Source: Actinomycetota bacterium
Lineage (GTDB): Bacteria > Actinomycetota > UBA4738 > HRBIN12
Direction of reading: 5' to 3'
Assembly: GCA_035640355.1 (NCBI GenBank)
Contig: DASQWI010000027.1
Location: 1-62,570, forward strand
DNA: 62,570 nt
Shown here one piece after another: positions 35,135 to 43,972 of the stretch (position 1 is the stretch's first letter; every line of letters begins with the position of its first letter). Below the pieces are notes generated by a model. That model saw only the letters and a list, made by a program, of their open reading frames with translations. It searched no databases and was not told the origin of the DNA. The position numbers and the translations under genes were made by a program.

Positions 35135-36850
35135 TCAGTTCTCGCAGCCGGCGACCGAGTCTCTCCCCGGGCCGTCCTTGCAGGTGTCGTTGCCCGGACC
35201 GCCCCTGAGGCGATCGTTGCCGGCGCCCCCACGGAGGGTGTCGTTCGCGGCTCCGCCCCGCAGGGCGTCGTTGCCACTGCCTCCTCGGAGGGCATCGTTC
35301 CCTCCGCCGCCACGGGAGGCATCGTCGCCGGCCCCGAGTCTGACGGAGTCGTTACCCGTGCCGCCATTGGCGGTGTCGTTCCCGCTTCCGCCGCCGAGCG
35401 TGTCGTCGCCGTCGGCTCCTGAGAGGTTGTCGTTACCGCCTCCACCACGAAGCGTGTTGGCAGCGCTGCTCCCGACAAGCGTGTCGTCGTGCGTCGACCC
35501 CGTCGCGCTCTCAACCGCGGACAGCGTGTCGGAGCCCTGACCCGAAGCGGTTCCGGCTGACACGTCGACGGTCACCGCGGCGGCAGCTCCCGCATACGCC
35601 GCGGTGTCCGAGCCGTTCCCGCCGGTGAGCGTGTCGTTGCCGTCGCCGCCGGTAAGGACATCGTTGCCGTTGGCCCCGTTCAGGACGTTCGTTCCCGTCG
35701 TGCCGGTAAGGGTGTCGTTCCCGTTGCCACCGGTAGCGTTCTCCGTGTTCGTGATGGTGTCGGTGCCCGCGCCAACCGTGTTTTGGGCCGTCGCGAGCGA
35801 GAGGTTCACGGTGACGGCGGCGTTCGAGCCTGTGTAGCTCACGGTGTCGGTCCCTGCGTCGCCGTTGATCGTGTCGTTCCCGGCACCGCCGATCAGGGTG
35901 TCGTCGCCATCCCCGCCCGAGAGGCTGTCGTTACCGGCGCCGCCGTTGACCGTGTCGTTGCCCGCACCGCCGCTGATGGTGTTGTTGATGGTGGAACCGG
36001 TCAGTGTGTCCGCCCCGGAGCCGCCGGTGAGGTTCTCGAAGTTCGAGATCGTGTCCGTCCCCGCTCCTCCGGTGTTCTGAGCGGTTGTCGTACCGAGGGT
36101 AACGGTGACGGCGCTCGTGACCCCGGCGTATGTCAGCGTGTCGGTACCGGCCCCGCCGTTCATCGTGTCATTGCTGGTGTCGGTGCCGCCGTTGATGGTG
36201 TCGTTGCCGTTGCCACCCGTGAGGTTGTCGCCTCCCGCCTGGCCGTTGATCGTCATGGCCGAAGCGAAGGCGCTACCCGTGGTCGGCGTGCCTGCACCTG
36301 CACCTGAAACCGTGTCACCCCCGTCACCGGCATTCACGACGAACGTCTCGGTGTCGCTCACGGTGATGTCATTGCTCCCCGTGGCGTCGAGATTGATCGC
36401 GGTGCTGCCGAAGACGATGGTATCGGCTGCCGTGTCGCCGGTTATCGTGAGCGTGTCGGTTCCGCCCTCACCGTCAAACGAGAAGTTGATCGCATCGGGC
36501 CAGGACGCGGTTCCCGCCTGGCTGATGGTTACTGAGTCGTTGCCATTCGTCCCGACAATGTCGATCGCCGTGATATCGCCCGTGTCGAGAACGATTGCGG
36601 CGTCACAAGGAGCGCTGTCGGTGTCGTTCCCGTTGACCCGGATCTCATTGCTGGTCCCAACAGTGAAGGTAAGTGCCTCGCTTGCCGCCATCGTAACGTC
36701 GAGATCGGAGGCCGGGGTGTTGTCGCACGTCGCGGCCGAGGCCGGCGGCGCCAACACCAGCATGATCAGCAGGATCGCGGAGGATAGAACGAGGATCGAA
36801 GCCAGTCGGCGTCTCGTTTCACCTTCAGTGGGATACCGTCGATCGAACAT
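35135..36850 (-). CDS. Secreted RTX calcium-binding repeat protein
   Basis: 571 residues. Signal peptide 1-39 (ends PPASA). An N-terminal beta region (about 40-200, DIVGTNGNDSVTISQ) is followed by more than twenty RTX nonapeptides of the GGxGNDTxx form, e.g. TGGNGNDTINGGT and RGGAGNDRLRGGPGND. Single-line spacers such as YAGVTSAVTVTLGTTTAQNT occur four times between repeat blocks. The C terminus is CKDGPGRDSVAGCEN. The repeats would fold into a calcium-bound beta-roll outside the cell. ATG 36850 has GGGAGGGGG upstream. Confidence 0.9.
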   Translation of the reverse strand: MFDRRYPTEGETRRRLASILVLSSAILLIMLVLAPPASAATCDNTPASDLDVTMAASEALTFTVGTSNEIRVNGNDTDSAPCDAAIVLDTGDITAIDIVGTNGNDSVTISQAGTASWPDAINFSFDGEGGTDTLTITGDTAADTIVFGSTAINLDATGSNDITVSDTETFVVNAGDGGDTVSGAGAGTPTTGSAFASAMTINGQAGGDNLTGGNGNDTINGGTDTSNDTMNGGAGTDTLTYAGVTSAVTVTLGTTTAQNTGGAGTDTISNFENLTGGSGADTLTGSTINNTISGGAGNDTVNGGAGNDSLSGGDGDDTLIGGAGNDTINGDAGTDTVSYTGSNAAVTVNLSLATAQNTVGAGTDTITNTENATGGNGNDTLTGTTGTNVLNGANGNDVLTGGDGNDTLTGGNGSDTAAYAGAAAAVTVDVSAGTASGQGSDTLSAVESATGSTHDDTLVGSSAANTLRGGGGNDNLSGADGDDTLGGGSGNDTANGGTGNDSVRLGAGDDASRGGGGNDALRGGSGNDALRGGAANDTLRGGAGNDRLRGGPGNDTCKDGPGRDSVAGCEN

Positions 36851-36885
36851 GCGCTCGTCCCCCTCCCTGCCGAGCTGAGGCGCTA

Positions 36886-36914
36886 ACCCTATTCATCACC
36901 TGCAGTTGGGGCAA
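36886..36914 (-). promoter_or_regulatory. Promoter of the RTX gene
   Basis: On the minus strand TTGCCC (36914-36909), 17 nt, TAGGGT (36891-36886), 36 nt before ATG 36850. The -35 lies in GGTTTGCCCC; a second, related GGTTGCCCC lies about 15 bp further upstream (36937-36929). Confidence 0.4.
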
Positions 36915-37021
36915 ACCAACGTCCAGTCGGGGCAACCAGTGTCACAGAAGTGGGGCGACCCAATAGACCCCGCCGGAGATCGTCTGGTTCCGACGAAGCG
37001 CCGCCGACGCATCGAGACGGT

Positions 37022-38650
37022 TCAGGCCTCCGACAGCTTCATGCCTACTGAGTACAACGACGTTCCGTCGAGCCAGAACCGAAGTCGCAGTACGAACGTT
37101 CCCCCGTGGAGCGGAAGAGTATCCGTGGTCGCGGGGTCGACTGAGGAATCTTGTTGTTCCGCCAGTGCATAGCTCCCCGAGAACTCATACGTGACCCCCT
37201 CGCCCTTGGCGCCGCTTACGGAGGTAAGGAATCCCCTCCCGTCGAAGCGATAGGTGCCGTCTGGCGCGTCCACCCATAGCCACAGCCCCGTCATGCCGGA
37301 CGAGTCGATCATCGAGCCCCAGTACTCCACATGCACCCATTCCGTCCGTGAACCGCCGCTATCCGATCGCGGCGCGACGGCGGTCTCCGAGAAGACCACC
37401 TGCTGTCCCGCTCTGCCGGTGACCTTCGACGAGGTCCGCTCGAATTGGCCGGCTCCGAGTCCGACAGTGTCAAAGCTCCAGGCCGGCGGCGGCGGGACCG
37501 TTGGGACGGGGTCGGGAGATGGTTCCTGCGTCGGCTCCGGCGACGGCGACTCCGTCGGTACCGGCGAAGGCGTCTCGGAAGTAACCGGCGGTGAAACCGT
37601 CGGGCTGGGCTCGACCACCTCCTCCGCCTCGATCACCAACGGCGGGACCAGGGCTTCCTTTGGCGTGGACTTCTCGATCACTCGCTCTCGCTCGGGCTTC
37701 GGCTCGATCACCTTGGGTGGCTGTGGCGACGGCTGAACCACAGCAGGCGACGCCGTGGCCCGGGCGCCCTGGCGATCGGCATCTCTATCGTGCTTGGCGA
37801 TGGCGGTGGCCCCGACCGTCACACCTCCGGCTACGAGCAGGGTCATCCCGGCCGCGATCACCCGCTCGCCGAACCCACTGCTGCTCGTCGTGGCAACGAC
37901 GCTTTGGGTCGCGGCGGACGTGACCACCTCTGGCACCGCCGTTTGCGCGGCCTGGAAGGTCTGTCCCGCGCGATCCGCCACGCGTCGGACCGTGTCGGCC
38001 ACTCGCACAAGCCAGAGCAGCGGGAGGAAGGCCACGCCTGCGAGACCGCCGCGCTCGGCCACCTTCTGCATCCACCGCCTTCGGAAGCTCCCCTTCGCCC
38101 GGTGGATCAACGCCTTCGCCTGCGAAGAGCTGATCCCCATGGCGGCACCAATGTCGCGATGGGAGCGGCCCTCGAGCTCGCGAAGGATCAGCGCGTGTCG
38201 GTGCGTGTCGGGGAGATCGGAAAGCACCGAGAGCACCAGGTCGCGCTGCACCAAGCGCTCGAAGGCCTCCTCGGGCCGGTCCGCCGGGTCGACGTGATCG
38301 TGCTCGTCGACGGCATTGTCGTCGTGCACCGGACGCCGGGCTCTCGCGCGGATCATGTCCAGCGAGACGTTGGTCGCAATCCGGGAGATCCATGGCTGGA
38401 GCTTGTACCGACCGTTGAACCGGTAGAGGCCCTGGAAGACGCGGATCATCGTCTCCTGGAGGGCTTCCTCCGCGTCGTGCTGATTCGCCAGCAGGCGTCG
38501 GCAAACGTGACGAGCGAGCCCGCCATAGCGCTTGTGGATCTCGACGAACGCCTCGGGGTTACCGGCCTGGAAGTCCAGGACGAGCATGCGGTCGTCTAGG
38601 GAGTCGTACTCCCCTGTGCCGCGGCGAACGTCGTTGAGCCGAATGACCAA
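37022..38650 (-). CDS. Membrane-tethered ECF sigma factor with outer C-terminal domain
   Basis: 542 residues. Region 2 (about 25-105) has EEALQETMIRVFQGLYRFNG and LQPWISRIATNVSLDMIRAR; region 4 (about 135-195) has LSDLPDTHRHALILRELEGR and the helix-turn-helix DIGAAMGISSSQAKALIHRA. A strong membrane helix follows at about 262-285 (VIAAGMTLLVAGGVTVGATA), then a Pro/Ser/Thr/Glu linker (about 300-390) and a C-terminal beta-rich domain (about 390-542) that must be outside. The start is TTG 38650 with GGAGG 6 nt upstream. It is divergent from an M23 peptidase. No anti-sigma gene adjoins, so the fusion may do that job. Confidence 0.85.
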   Translation of the reverse strand: MVIRLNDVRRGTGEYDSLDDRMLVLDFQAGNPEAFVEIHKRYGGLARHVCRRLLANQHDAEEALQETMIRVFQGLYRFNGRYKLQPWISRIATNVSLDMIRARARRPVHDDNAVDEHDHVDPADRPEEAFERLVQRDLVLSVLSDLPDTHRHALILRELEGRSHRDIGAAMGISSSQAKALIHRAKGSFRRRWMQKVAERGGLAGVAFLPLLWLVRVADTVRRVADRAGQTFQAAQTAVPEVVTSAATQSVVATTSSSGFGERVIAAGMTLLVAGGVTVGATAIAKHDRDADRQGARATASPAVVQPSPQPPKVIEPKPERERVIEKSTPKEALVPPLVIEAEEVVEPSPTVSPPVTSETPSPVPTESPSPEPTQEPSPDPVPTVPPPPAWSFDTVGLGAGQFERTSSKVTGRAGQQVVFSETAVAPRSDSGGSRTEWVHVEYWGSMIDSSGMTGLWLWVDAPDGTYRFDGRGFLTSVSGAKGEGVTYEFSGSYALAEQQDSSVDPATTDTLPLHGGTFVLRLRFWLDGTSLYSVGMKLSEA

Positions 38651-38713
38651 GGTAGGCCTCCATAACGCAACGCCCCGAGCAGCCGGAAAGTTGCGCCGTC
38701 GACCCCGAAATCA

Positions 38714-38729
38714 CCCGCCAGCAGGCGGG
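38714..38729. other. Small hairpin in the sigma / M23 divergent region
   Basis: CCCGCC-AGCA-GGCGGG, 6-bp arms with a 4-nt loop, about 65 bp before the sigma-factor start. The whole divergent gap is 38651-38868. It may be an operator or a leader hairpin. Nothing else recognisable is in the gap apart from a -10 box next to the M23 gene. Confidence 0.35.
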
Positions 38730-38853
38730 ACGAGCGACTGTATCACCCAGGCGCATCAGTGCCTTCGCCCATATGGTCGATCCACCGGATGGCGACGATC
38801 AAACGTTCGAGGCCTAGGGCGTTTCGCCGTAGCGCGGAGACCGGAGAGCGCCG

Positions 38854-38859
38854 TACAGT
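38854..38859 (+). promoter_or_regulatory. -10 box of the M23 peptidase gene
   Basis: TACAGT, 9 nt before ATG 38869, without Shine-Dalgarno. Confidence 0.4.
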
Positions 38860-38868
38860 TCGCGCTCG

Positions 38869-39960
38869 ATGCGTCGCGCCCGCAACGCACGTCGGTTCGT
38901 CGCGGCCGCCTTGGCGGCCGTATTGCTTTTTGGTGCGTCAACGAACGTCGTGTGGGGCGCCGACGACAAGGAGCTGCGCGAGGCGCGGCACGAGCTTCGC
39001 GATACCAAGACGAAGATCCGGGCTCGCGAGAAGAAGCTCCGGATCTTTCAGCGAGAGATGAACCGGTTGGCCACGAGCATCTCGCAGAGCCAGGACCAGA
39101 TCCACGAAGCCGACGAGCGCATGGCCGTGCTCCAGAGCAAGCTCGACCTACTTGAAGCCAGGATGCTCCGGCTCCAAGAGCAGCTCGACGAGCGCAACCG
39201 CGAGGTCTACATCCAGGGGCCGGCCGCGCCGGTCATGTACCTGCTCACCGCGTCGTCGGCACAAAATGCCGCAGCGCGGATGTCGTTCCTCACGGAGATG
39301 AACCGTCGCGACGAGGTGCTCGCGCGCAAGGTGAACGAGAACGCCGAGCGATTGTCGCGTGCGCGAACCGAGATGGCACGCCTCCAGCGAGCGCGAGAGT
39401 TCGCGCTTCAGCAACTCGAGGTCGATCGCGCCGAGCTCCGCGACCGCTTGGCGCGGTCGCGAGAGCTGAGCGCGATGCTGCGACAACGGAAGGACGAGAT
39501 CCTCGAGCACATCTCGAGCATCCGGCCGTTCGCCGTCTGCCCCATCCAGGGCCCGAACGCGATCGCCGACGACTTCGGCATCTGGGTTCACCGGTCGAAG
39601 AAGCGCGGAGGCGACCACATCCATCAGGGCAACGACATGATGTCGCCGATGGGAACGCCGGTGGTGGCGCCGTTCGACGGCATCGCCGAAGCCTCACCGA
39701 ACAGACTCGGGGGGATGGCCGTCAACGTCTACGGTGAGTACGGCTACGTCTACATGGCCCACAACTCCGCCTACGGCCAGCTCGGACCGGTCGAGGCCGG
39801 AGACGTCGTCGCGTACGTCGGCGCCACCGGCAACACCGGCGCGCCGCACGTCCACTTCGAATGGCACCCGTACGAAGGCGACCCTGTCGACCCGACGCTC
39901 GAGGCCGACGCGGTCGACCCGCACGAGTTCCTGTTGATGGTCTGCCAGCCCTCGCTCTAA
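38869..39960 (+). CDS. Secreted M23 (LytM) peptidase with coiled coil
   Basis: 363 residues. A signal peptide (about 1-31) is followed by a coiled coil (about 33-215) of the EnvC/RipA-helper type, and a LytM zinc peptidase domain (about 225-355). Zinc ligands are in DHIHQGNDMMSP (H-x3-D) and PHVHFEWHP (HxH). Acts on peptidoglycan cross-bridges or activates an amidase during division or growth. Divergent from the tethered sigma factor, which may respond to wall stress. Confidence 0.92.
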   Translation: MRRARNARRFVAAALAAVLLFGASTNVVWGADDKELREARHELRDTKTKIRAREKKLRIFQREMNRLATSISQSQDQIHEADERMAVLQSKLDLLEARMLRLQEQLDERNREVYIQGPAAPVMYLLTASSAQNAAARMSFLTEMNRRDEVLARKVNENAERLSRARTEMARLQRAREFALQQLEVDRAELRDRLARSRELSAMLRQRKDEILEHISSIRPFAVCPIQGPNAIADDFGIWVHRSKKRGGDHIHQGNDMMSPMGTPVVAPFDGIAEASPNRLGGMAVNVYGEYGYVYMAHNSAYGQLGPVEAGDVVAYVGATGNTGAPHVHFEWHPYEGDPVDPTLEADAVDPHEFLLMVCQPSL

Positions 39961-40017
39961 CCGGCGCGGCGCATTTCGGTAGGGTCGAACTCTCGACCCA
40001 CAGATGGGAGGTGCGTC

Positions 40018-40446
40018 ATGCCGGTTCGGACAGCCGACGCCGAGTGGACGGGGACCCTGCGTGAGGGCTCGGGGCACATGCGGTTCGGGGAGGGAGCCTT
40101 CGACGGGGCGTACTCCTTCTCATCACGATTCGAGGAAGGATCGGGGACAAACCCCGAGGAACTGATCGCGGCCGCTCACGCCGGGTGCTTCTCCATGAAG
40201 CTGTCCGGCGATCTGGGGAGCGCGGGCTTCACGCCCGAGCACATCGCCACCACTGCCCGCGTTCACCTGGACAAGGGGGACTCCGGGTTCACCATCACAC
40301 GTATTCAGCTCACGAGCGAGGCGTCCGTCCCCGGAATCGATGAGGACCGATTCCAGGAGATCGCCGAGGGGGCCAGGAAGAACTGCCCGATCTCGCTGGC
40401 GCTCGGTGCGGTCTCGGAGATCGACCTGACCGCCAAGCTCGTGTGA
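40018..40446 (+). CDS. OsmC-family peroxiredoxin
   Basis: 142 residues. Organic hydroperoxide reductase of the OsmC type: the two redox cysteines are in AAAHAGCFSMKLSGD (peroxidatic) and ARKNCPISLALG (resolving). Starts MPVRTADAEWTGTLREGSG as usual for OsmC. ATG 40018 has GGGAGGTG upstream. Cytoplasmic, stress-related. Confidence 0.92.
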   Translation: MPVRTADAEWTGTLREGSGHMRFGEGAFDGAYSFSSRFEEGSGTNPEELIAAAHAGCFSMKLSGDLGSAGFTPEHIATTARVHLDKGDSGFTITRIQLTSEASVPGIDEDRFQEIAEGARKNCPISLALGAVSEIDLTAKLV

Positions 40447-40516
40447 GACCCCCGGAATCGCGTCGGCACCGACGTCCGTAGTAACCAGTGAATCGACGCC
40501 GGGAGGTGGTGTAGTC

Positions 40517-40858
40517 GTGAAGACCCTGCTCCGTGTCGCCGTGATCGCCGTTTTCGCGTTCGCGCTCGTCGTGCCGACGGCGGCCGCCGAGCAGCCGCTC
40601 GGGACGATCGAGACCCACCGGGTCCGGATGGTCGACGGGAACGTCTTCCAGCCGGGGCGCATTAGGATCGCGCGCGGAGATCGCGTGCGATGGGTCAACC
40701 GCGCCAGCGTGACGCACACGACGACCTCCAACGGCGGGCAGTGGAACGAGACGCTCCAGCCCGGCGAACGCTACACGCGCCGGTTCCGCCGTGCCGGCAC
40801 CTTCGGATACAGGTGCACGATCCACGCCGGTATGACCGGGACCATCGTCGTCCGGTGA
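40517..40858 (+). CDS. Secreted cupredoxin (plastocyanin-like)
   Basis: 113 residues. Signal peptide ends in PTAAAEQ (about residue 24). The type-1 copper ligands are complete: His in NRASVTHTTTSNGG, and Cys, His, Met in YRCTIHAGMTGTI. Probably a small periplasmic or surface electron carrier or copper-binding protein. GTG 40517 has GGGAGGTGG about 9 nt upstream. Confidence 0.88.
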   Translation: MKTLLRVAVIAVFAFALVVPTAAAEQPLGTIETHRVRMVDGNVFQPGRIRIARGDRVRWVNRASVTHTTTSNGGQWNETLQPGERYTRRFRRAGTFGYRCTIHAGMTGTIVVR

Positions 40859-40884
40859 GGTGATGCGGACGCTGGTCCTCCGCT

Positions 40885-42165
40885 ATGGGTGACCGGCTTA
40901 CCGTCCTGTTCATGCCCGAGAGCGCCTACGGGCCGACCAACAACTGCGTTGGCATCGGCAAGGTCCTCGAGCGGCGCGGTCATCACGTCGTCTTCGCCGC
41001 CGAGGCGTCGTGGAAGGGCCGGCTGGAGCCCCTGGGGTTCGAGGAGGACCTGGTTGACCTGGCACCTCCCGCCGACGAGGAACAGGAGGCAGGCCAATTC
41101 TGGACCGACTTCATCACCCAGACCGCGCCGGAGTTCCGCAAACCAACGATCGAGCAACTCCAGACGTTCATCAGGCCGGTGTGGGAGTCACTGATCGACG
41201 GCGCGAAGTACTGCGAGTCCCGCCTTCGTGCGATCATCGATCGCACGAAGCCCGACGTGATCGTCGAGGACAACGTGTGTTGCTTCCCGGCGCTCATGAC
41301 CAGCGGCGCGCCGTGGGTCCGCATCATGAGCTGCAATCCGCTGGAGATGAAGGATCCGGCGCTGCCGCCGACCTTCAGCGGCTACCCCGAGGCGGACCGC
41401 TCGGAATGGAACGAGTACCGCGCCGAGTACGAACGGACGCACCGCGAGCTGTGGACGTCGTTCGACGCCTGGGTGAGGGAACAGGCAGCGCCCCCGCTTC
41501 CCGACTTGGAGTTCATCCACGAGTCGGCCGCGCTCAACGTGTACCTGTATCCGGAGCTCGCCGACTACCGGCGATCTCAGCCGCTCACGCAAACGTGGCG
41601 ACGCGTTGATTCGAGCGTGCGCGAGACCGAGGAGCCGTTCGAGGTCCCAAAGTCCCTAGCCAGCGGCGACGGCGCCCTCGTCTACCTGTCGCTCGGCTCA
41701 CTCGGCTCCGCCGATGTGGAGCTGATGCGTCGACTCGTCGATGTCCTGTCGAGGACGCCGCATCGCTATCTCGTCTCGATGGGACCGCGGGCGGACGAGA
41801 TCGAGCTGGCCGACAACATGTGGGGCGCAGCACGCGTCCCGCAGACCTCGATCATGCCCCTCGTCGACCTCGTCATCACGCACGGGGGGAACAACACGAC
41901 TACCGAGGCGTTCCACTTCGGGAAACCGATGATCGTCCTGCCCCTTTTCTGGGATCAGTACGACAACGCGCAGCGAGTCGACGAGCTCTCCTACGGAGCG
42001 CGCCTGGATACGTACGCGTTCGAGGACCGCGAGCTTCACGAGGCGATCGACCGTCTGCTCGCCGACACCGCACTGCGCGAGCGGATGGCCAAGGAGGGCC
42101 AGGAGATTCGCCGCCGCGACGGAAAAGCTCAAGCGGCGGACCTGATCGAGTCCATCGCCCGCTAG
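40885..42165 (+). CDS. Family 1 glycosyltransferase (UGT/MGT type)
   Basis: 426 residues, GT-B fold. N-terminal acceptor domain with GKVLERRGHHVVFAAEASWK; C-terminal donor domain with LVYLSLGSLGSADVELM and the signature LVITHGGNNTTTEAFHFGKP, then VLPLFWDQYDNAQRVDELSY. Transfers an activated sugar to a small lipophilic acceptor; acceptor unknown. No biosynthetic cluster is around it. Confidence 0.9.
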   Translation: MGDRLTVLFMPESAYGPTNNCVGIGKVLERRGHHVVFAAEASWKGRLEPLGFEEDLVDLAPPADEEQEAGQFWTDFITQTAPEFRKPTIEQLQTFIRPVWESLIDGAKYCESRLRAIIDRTKPDVIVEDNVCCFPALMTSGAPWVRIMSCNPLEMKDPALPPTFSGYPEADRSEWNEYRAEYERTHRELWTSFDAWVREQAAPPLPDLEFIHESAALNVYLYPELADYRRSQPLTQTWRRVDSSVRETEEPFEVPKSLASGDGALVYLSLGSLGSADVELMRRLVDVLSRTPHRYLVSMGPRADEIELADNMWGAARVPQTSIMPLVDLVITHGGNNTTTEAFHFGKPMIVLPLFWDQYDNAQRVDELSYGARLDTYAFEDRELHEAIDRLLADTALRERMAKEGQEIRRRDGKAQAADLIESIAR

Positions 42166-42180
42166 GTGTTTGCACGCTGA

Positions 42181-42717
42181 CTACGCCGCCCGATGATGCT
42201 CCTGGGTTGGCAGCTCCTCCGTCGCCGGCTCGGGCCGGACGACGTCCCGCCGAACGGCGAGGCCCACGGCAACGATGATCCCCACGCCGAGCGCCGCGAC
42301 GGCCGCGACGCGGCCGTTCCAGCCGATCCCCAGCGCGTTGTCGAGAGAGAAGCGGCCCGGGGCCACCGCCGCTGCCAAGGACGCGACGATGTAGACGAGA
42401 GGAAGCTCCACCCCTCCATCCGCGTTCCACAAGCCCTTGGGGGCGTGCACGACCAGAATCGCGCTCACCATCACGCCCACGATCAGCGAGGTGCCGACGG
42501 GCGTCAGAAGACCGAGCAAGAGGAGCGCACCGCCGATGGTCTCGGCAAGCCCGAGAACGATCGCCACGGTCTTGGGTGGGTAGTACCGAAGCGAGCCGAC
42601 GAGCTCGGCCGTACCCTGGCGCCCGTCCCCGCCGAACCAGCCGAACAGCTTTCGTGTCCCGTGCCCGATGAACAGCGTCCCTACCACGATCCTCAACAGC
42701 AGCATTCCGACGGACAT
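42181..42717 (-). CDS. DoxX-family membrane protein
   Basis: 178 residues with four or five membrane helices. Family features: LLLRIVVGTLFIGHGTRKLF in helix 1, GLAETIGGALLLLGLLTPVG in helix 2-3, and FSLDNALG near the end. DoxX proteins are linked to redox and quinone-related complexes, but the role of most is not known. ATG 42717 has AGGAGGTGAGG upstream. Confidence 0.85.
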   Translation of the reverse strand: MSVGMLLLRIVVGTLFIGHGTRKLFGWFGGDGRQGTAELVGSLRYYPPKTVAIVLGLAETIGGALLLLGLLTPVGTSLIVGVMVSAILVVHAPKGLWNADGGVELPLVYIVASLAAAVAPGRFSLDNALGIGWNGRVAAVAALGVGIIVAVGLAVRRDVVRPEPATEELPTQEHHRAA

Positions 42718-42760
42718 GCCTCACCTCCTGGGTGGGAGGGTTACCCGGCCGGGAGGAGGG

Positions 42761-43972
42761 CTACGCCTCGATTTCAGCGACCCGAGGTTGCTCATCCGGC
42801 GCAACCCCGCGCACTGGGCGGCCGAGGCCGGTCGCGATCACCAGCACGAGTCCGACCGCGGCGACCACCGCACCTGCCAGGAAGGTTCCGCTCCGGCCGA
42901 TCGCGGCCGCCACGAAGCCGAGCGTCGCGGGGCCGAGCCCGAACGCCAGATCCAAGAATGCGCTCGTCGTACCCATGACCGCGCCGCGCTCAACGGCCTC
43001 GACTGAGTTTGCCGCCAGCGCGAACAGCGCCGGCGTGAACAGTGCCACGCCCACCCCGAGCACGGCCGCGCCGATCACGAGCCCGGCGGGCTCTCGCCAA
43101 AGCCCCACGATTGCCAGGCCGATAGAGGAGAGGACCAGCGCGATCCGCGATGCGCGCGACGCCCCGAGTCGATCCGGGATCCGTGCGCCGACGCTCCGGA
43201 TCAAGACGACGATCCCGGAGAACAGCCCGAGGACGAGGCCGGCCCCACTCATCCCCAGGTCCAGCGCGTAGAGCGGTACGAACGCCAGAAACCCGGCCAT
43301 CCCCCAGATCGCAGTGAGCAGCACGAACCCCGGGAGGAGCCCAGCGGGATGGATCAGACGCGGTCTTCTTGGCGCCGTCGCGTGTGCCGGCGTCATCGAT
43401 GGCAGGCGAGACGCGAGCGCCGCGGCAACGGCGGCCAGCCCGATCGCGACGAGCCAGGCCGCGCGAAAACCGAGCCACCCGATCACGGCCTCCCCGATGA
43501 GCGGACCCACACCGATCCCGAGGTAGAGCGCGAGCGACGCGAAGCTCATCGCCTCCCCCCGGCGCTCCGGCGGGGCGAGATCGAGGTTGGCGCTGACGGC
43601 GCCGACGAAGAAGAACGCCTCACCGGCGCCGGTCAAAAGGCGCATCGCGACCAGCGCCGGAACTGACGTGGCGAAGAGGTAGCCGGCGACGGACAGGGCG
43701 AAGATCGACGCCCCGACGACCATCAAGATGCGGCGTCCACGACGATCGGCTTGCCGACCCGCCCACGGCCGGAGAAAGAACGCGGTAAGGCTGAAAGCTC
43801 CGACCACGAGCCCCACGGCGACATTGCCGCCGCCGAGCGGTCCCTCGACGTAGCGCGGCAGCGCCGGCAGCAGCACGCCGTCGGCGGTGAAGTAGGCGAG
43901 CTCGGCCGCGGCCACCGTGAGGAACGTGCGCGTCAGGAGCGTCGGCTTGTCGGCTCGTTTCGTCGTCGACAT
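42761..43972 (-). CDS. Major facilitator superfamily transporter
   Basis: 403 residues with twelve predicted helices. The MFS loop 2-3 motif reads RPWAGRQADRRGRRILMVVG. A central loop at about 195-210 divides the halves. It is probably a drug or metabolite exporter of the YfcJ/AraJ-like group, substrate unknown. ATG 43972 shares one base with the ligase stop (TGATG), so it is co-translated with the DNA ligase. The open frame upstream of this ATG is a shadow of the ligase gene. Confidence 0.9.
   Translation of the reverse strand: MSTTKRADKPTLLTRTFLTVAAAELAYFTADGVLLPALPRYVEGPLGGGNVAVGLVVGAFSLTAFFLRPWAGRQADRRGRRILMVVGASIFALSVAGYLFATSVPALVAMRLLTGAGEAFFFVGAVSANLDLAPPERRGEAMSFASLALYLGIGVGPLIGEAVIGWLGFRAAWLVAIGLAAVAAALASRLPSMTPAHATAPRRPRLIHPAGLLPGFVLLTAIWGMAGFLAFVPLYALDLGMSGAGLVLGLFSGIVVLIRSVGARIPDRLGASRASRIALVLSSIGLAIVGLWREPAGLVIGAAVLGVGVALFTPALFALAANSVEAVERGAVMGTTSAFLDLAFGLGPATLGFVAAAIGRSGTFLAGAVVAAVGLVLVIATGLGRPVRGVAPDEQPRVAEIEA

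Noticed and set aside
35135-36850. Haemolysin toxin with type I secretion
   Set aside because: Only the RTX repeat motif is shared. There is a Sec signal peptide, no toxin domain, and no ABC/MFP secretion genes.
36901-36945. Possible c-di-GMP-I riboswitch because of GGGGCAAACC
   Set aside because: The second conserved block of that riboswitch and its stems are missing, the phrase is on the strand opposite to the gene, and it occurs twice.
38730-38868. c-di-AMP (ydaO-type) riboswitch before the M23 peptidase
   Set aside because: Such switches often precede actinobacterial wall-peptidase genes, but the conserved GGGGAA/GGGGUGAA blocks are not present, and a -10 box lies 9 nt before the start.
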